Assembly (NCBI GenBank): GCA_031272305.1
Contig: JAISUA010000258.1
Location: 1 to 5,185, forward strand
Origin: Clostridioides sp.
Lineage (GTDB): Bacteria; Bacillota; Clostridia; Peptostreptococcales; Peptostreptococcaceae
Length of the DNA stretch: 5,185 nt
Reading direction: 5' to 3'
Position numbers and translations under genes: made by a program. Shown here piece after piece: positions 4,133 to 5,185 of the stretch. The notes beneath the pieces were generated by a model. The model had not been told where the DNA came from, ran no database searches, and worked only from the letters and a program-made list of their open reading frames with translations. The stretch's first letter is position 1; each line of letters starts with the position of its first letter.

Positions 4133-5185
4133 ATGACGTTGTATAATACAAATCAAGATATTGAAGAGGCTCAAGCTAGATTTCTGTCAAATACTAGCAG
4201 AGTTCCGTACTATCCTATTTCTTTTAAGAGAGGAGAGGGTTCAAAACTTTGGGACGAAGATGGCAAAGAGTATATTGATTTCTTATCAAGTGCTTGTTCT
4301 GCCAATATAGGCTATGGAAATAAAGAACTCGCAGATGCTATTAAAGAGCAAATAGATAATTTGTTGCAATTTACTATTGCATATTTTTCAAATGCAACAG
4401 CAACTAAGTTTGCTGAGAAAATTTGTGAAATAACTCCAGGTTTTTATGAAAAAAAGGTGAGTTTTACTTGTACAGGATCAACAGCTATTGATGCTGCCAT
4501 AAAATTCGCAAGAGCTTATACAGGTAGAACGAAACTTATTTCATTTGCTCAAGCATATCATGGAAGTTCTTATGGTGCGATTTCTGTTTCAGCACTTAGT
4601 TTAGAAATGAAGAAAAAAATAGGACCATTGCTTCCAGAAGTATATCATTTTGAATATCCAATTTGTTCGAAATGTAAATTTGGACAAAAAGAATCAAGTT
4701 GTAATATCGAATGTCTATCTCAAATGAAATATGCATTCAATCATTATATTCCTGTAGAAGAAGTGGCAGCAATTTTCATAGAGCCTATAGCAGGTGATGC
4801 AGGTATAGTTATACCACCGAAAAAATGGGCTAAAGAGCTTAGAAATTTATGTGATGAAAAAGGAATATTATTAGTGAGTGATGAGATTCAACAAGGGATA
4901 GGAAGAACTGGGAAATGGTTTGGTATAGAAAATTTAGATATAGAAGCTGATATTCTTGTATTAGGAAAAGCAATAGGTGGAGGATTTCCACTTGGAGCAG
5001 TAGTAGCTAGGAAAGAGATTATGGATGTTTTAGCTCCACCAGCAAATATTTATACAATGGCAGGAAATCCTACTGTATGTGCTGCAGGTTTAAAAACTAT
5101 AGAAATAATAGAAAAAGGAAATATATTAGATAATGTAATTATAATGGGAGATTATTTGAAAGAAAAGTTCAGACGTCTTCAAGAA
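4133..5185 (+). CDS. Class III PLP-dependent aminotransferase, 3' end missing
   Basis: From ATG 4133, eight bases after a strong GGAGG, the frame stays open to the right edge (351 residues). Full-length relatives have about 430-450 residues, so the C-terminal fifth is outside. The fold-type I, class III signature is complete: CTGSTAIDAAIKFAR (phosphate-binding GST, 115-117), AYHG (H143), IEPIAGDAG (E217), VSDEIQQGIGRTGKW (D250, contacts the PLP ring nitrogen) and DILVLGKAIGGGFPLGA with Lys279 as the Schiff-base lysine. The enzyme moves amino groups, or in some subgroups racemises or epimerises amino acids (4-aminobutyrate aminotransferase and isoleucine 2-epimerase types). The substrate cannot be read from the sequence. 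A cysteine cluster CX2CX8CX3C (C178, C181, C190, C194) marks a subgroup of this family. It is cytoplasmic and has its own promoter. Confidence 0.9.
   Translation, partial: MTLYNTNQDIEEAQARFLSNTSRVPYYPISFKRGEGSKLWDEDGKEYIDFLSSACSANIGYGNKELADAIKEQIDNLLQFTIAYFSNATATKFAEKICEITPGFYEKKVSFTCTGSTAIDAAIKFARAYTGRTKLISFAQAYHGSSYGAISVSALSLEMKKKIGPLLPEVYHFEYPICSKCKFGQKESSCNIECLSQMKYAFNHYIPVEEVAAIFIEPIAGDAGIVIPPKKWAKELRNLCDEKGILLVSDEIQQGIGRTGKWFGIENLDIEADILVLGKAIGGGFPLGAVVARKEIMDVLAPPANIYTMAGNPTVCAAGLKTIEIIEKGNILDNVIIMGDYLKEKFRRLQE

Noticed and set aside
1..5185. CRISPR array, retron or complete insertion sequence
   Set aside because: No regularly spaced repeats, no reverse transcriptase and no transposase gene are present.

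Overview
The window is AT-rich DNA with all recognisable genes on the + strand. GAA and AAA codons dominate, TGG encodes Trp, ribosome binding sites are strong AGGAGG types, and TTG serves as a start. This fits a low-GC Gram-positive anaerobe. The msrA-msrB fusion, an AlaX-type editing protein and remains of a Gram-positive surface adhesin would suit the Peptoniphilaceae/Parvimonas group, but the genus is inference.

Positions 1-1224 look accessory. A PD-(D/E)XK nuclease of the Rpn type runs in from the left edge and ends at 718. It carries a near-perfect internal Shine-Dalgarno sequence (482-489) and an in-frame GTG (497), which could produce its C-terminal 73 residues as a separate small protein, as described for the intragenic antitoxins of Rpn nucleases. 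Directly after its stop lies a headless, tailless fragment of an isopeptide-domain surface adhesin (721-1182). That fragment breaks off at a GC-richer palindrome (1185-1212) that resembles an IS200/IS605 end or a REP-like element.

Positions 1225-5185 look like ordinary chromosome. They hold msrAB (1415-2368, repair of oxidised methionine), an alanyl-tRNA editing protein with a DHHA1 domain (2629-4005), and the first 351 codons of a class III PLP aminotransferase (4133 to the right edge). Each seems to have its own promoter, so this is a set of co-oriented single transcription units rather than an operon.

Two regulatory features stand out. The editing gene has a strong promoter (2399-2427) followed by a roughly 195-nt leader. 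The leader contains a well-folded RNA (2445-2540) of no class I recognise, then AU-rich hairpins before the ribosome binding site. The promoters of the editing gene and the aminotransferase gene share an extended sequence block well beyond the -35 and -10 boxes, and a weaker version may precede msrAB. This suggests co-regulation of translation quality control, amino-acid metabolism and possibly oxidative repair.
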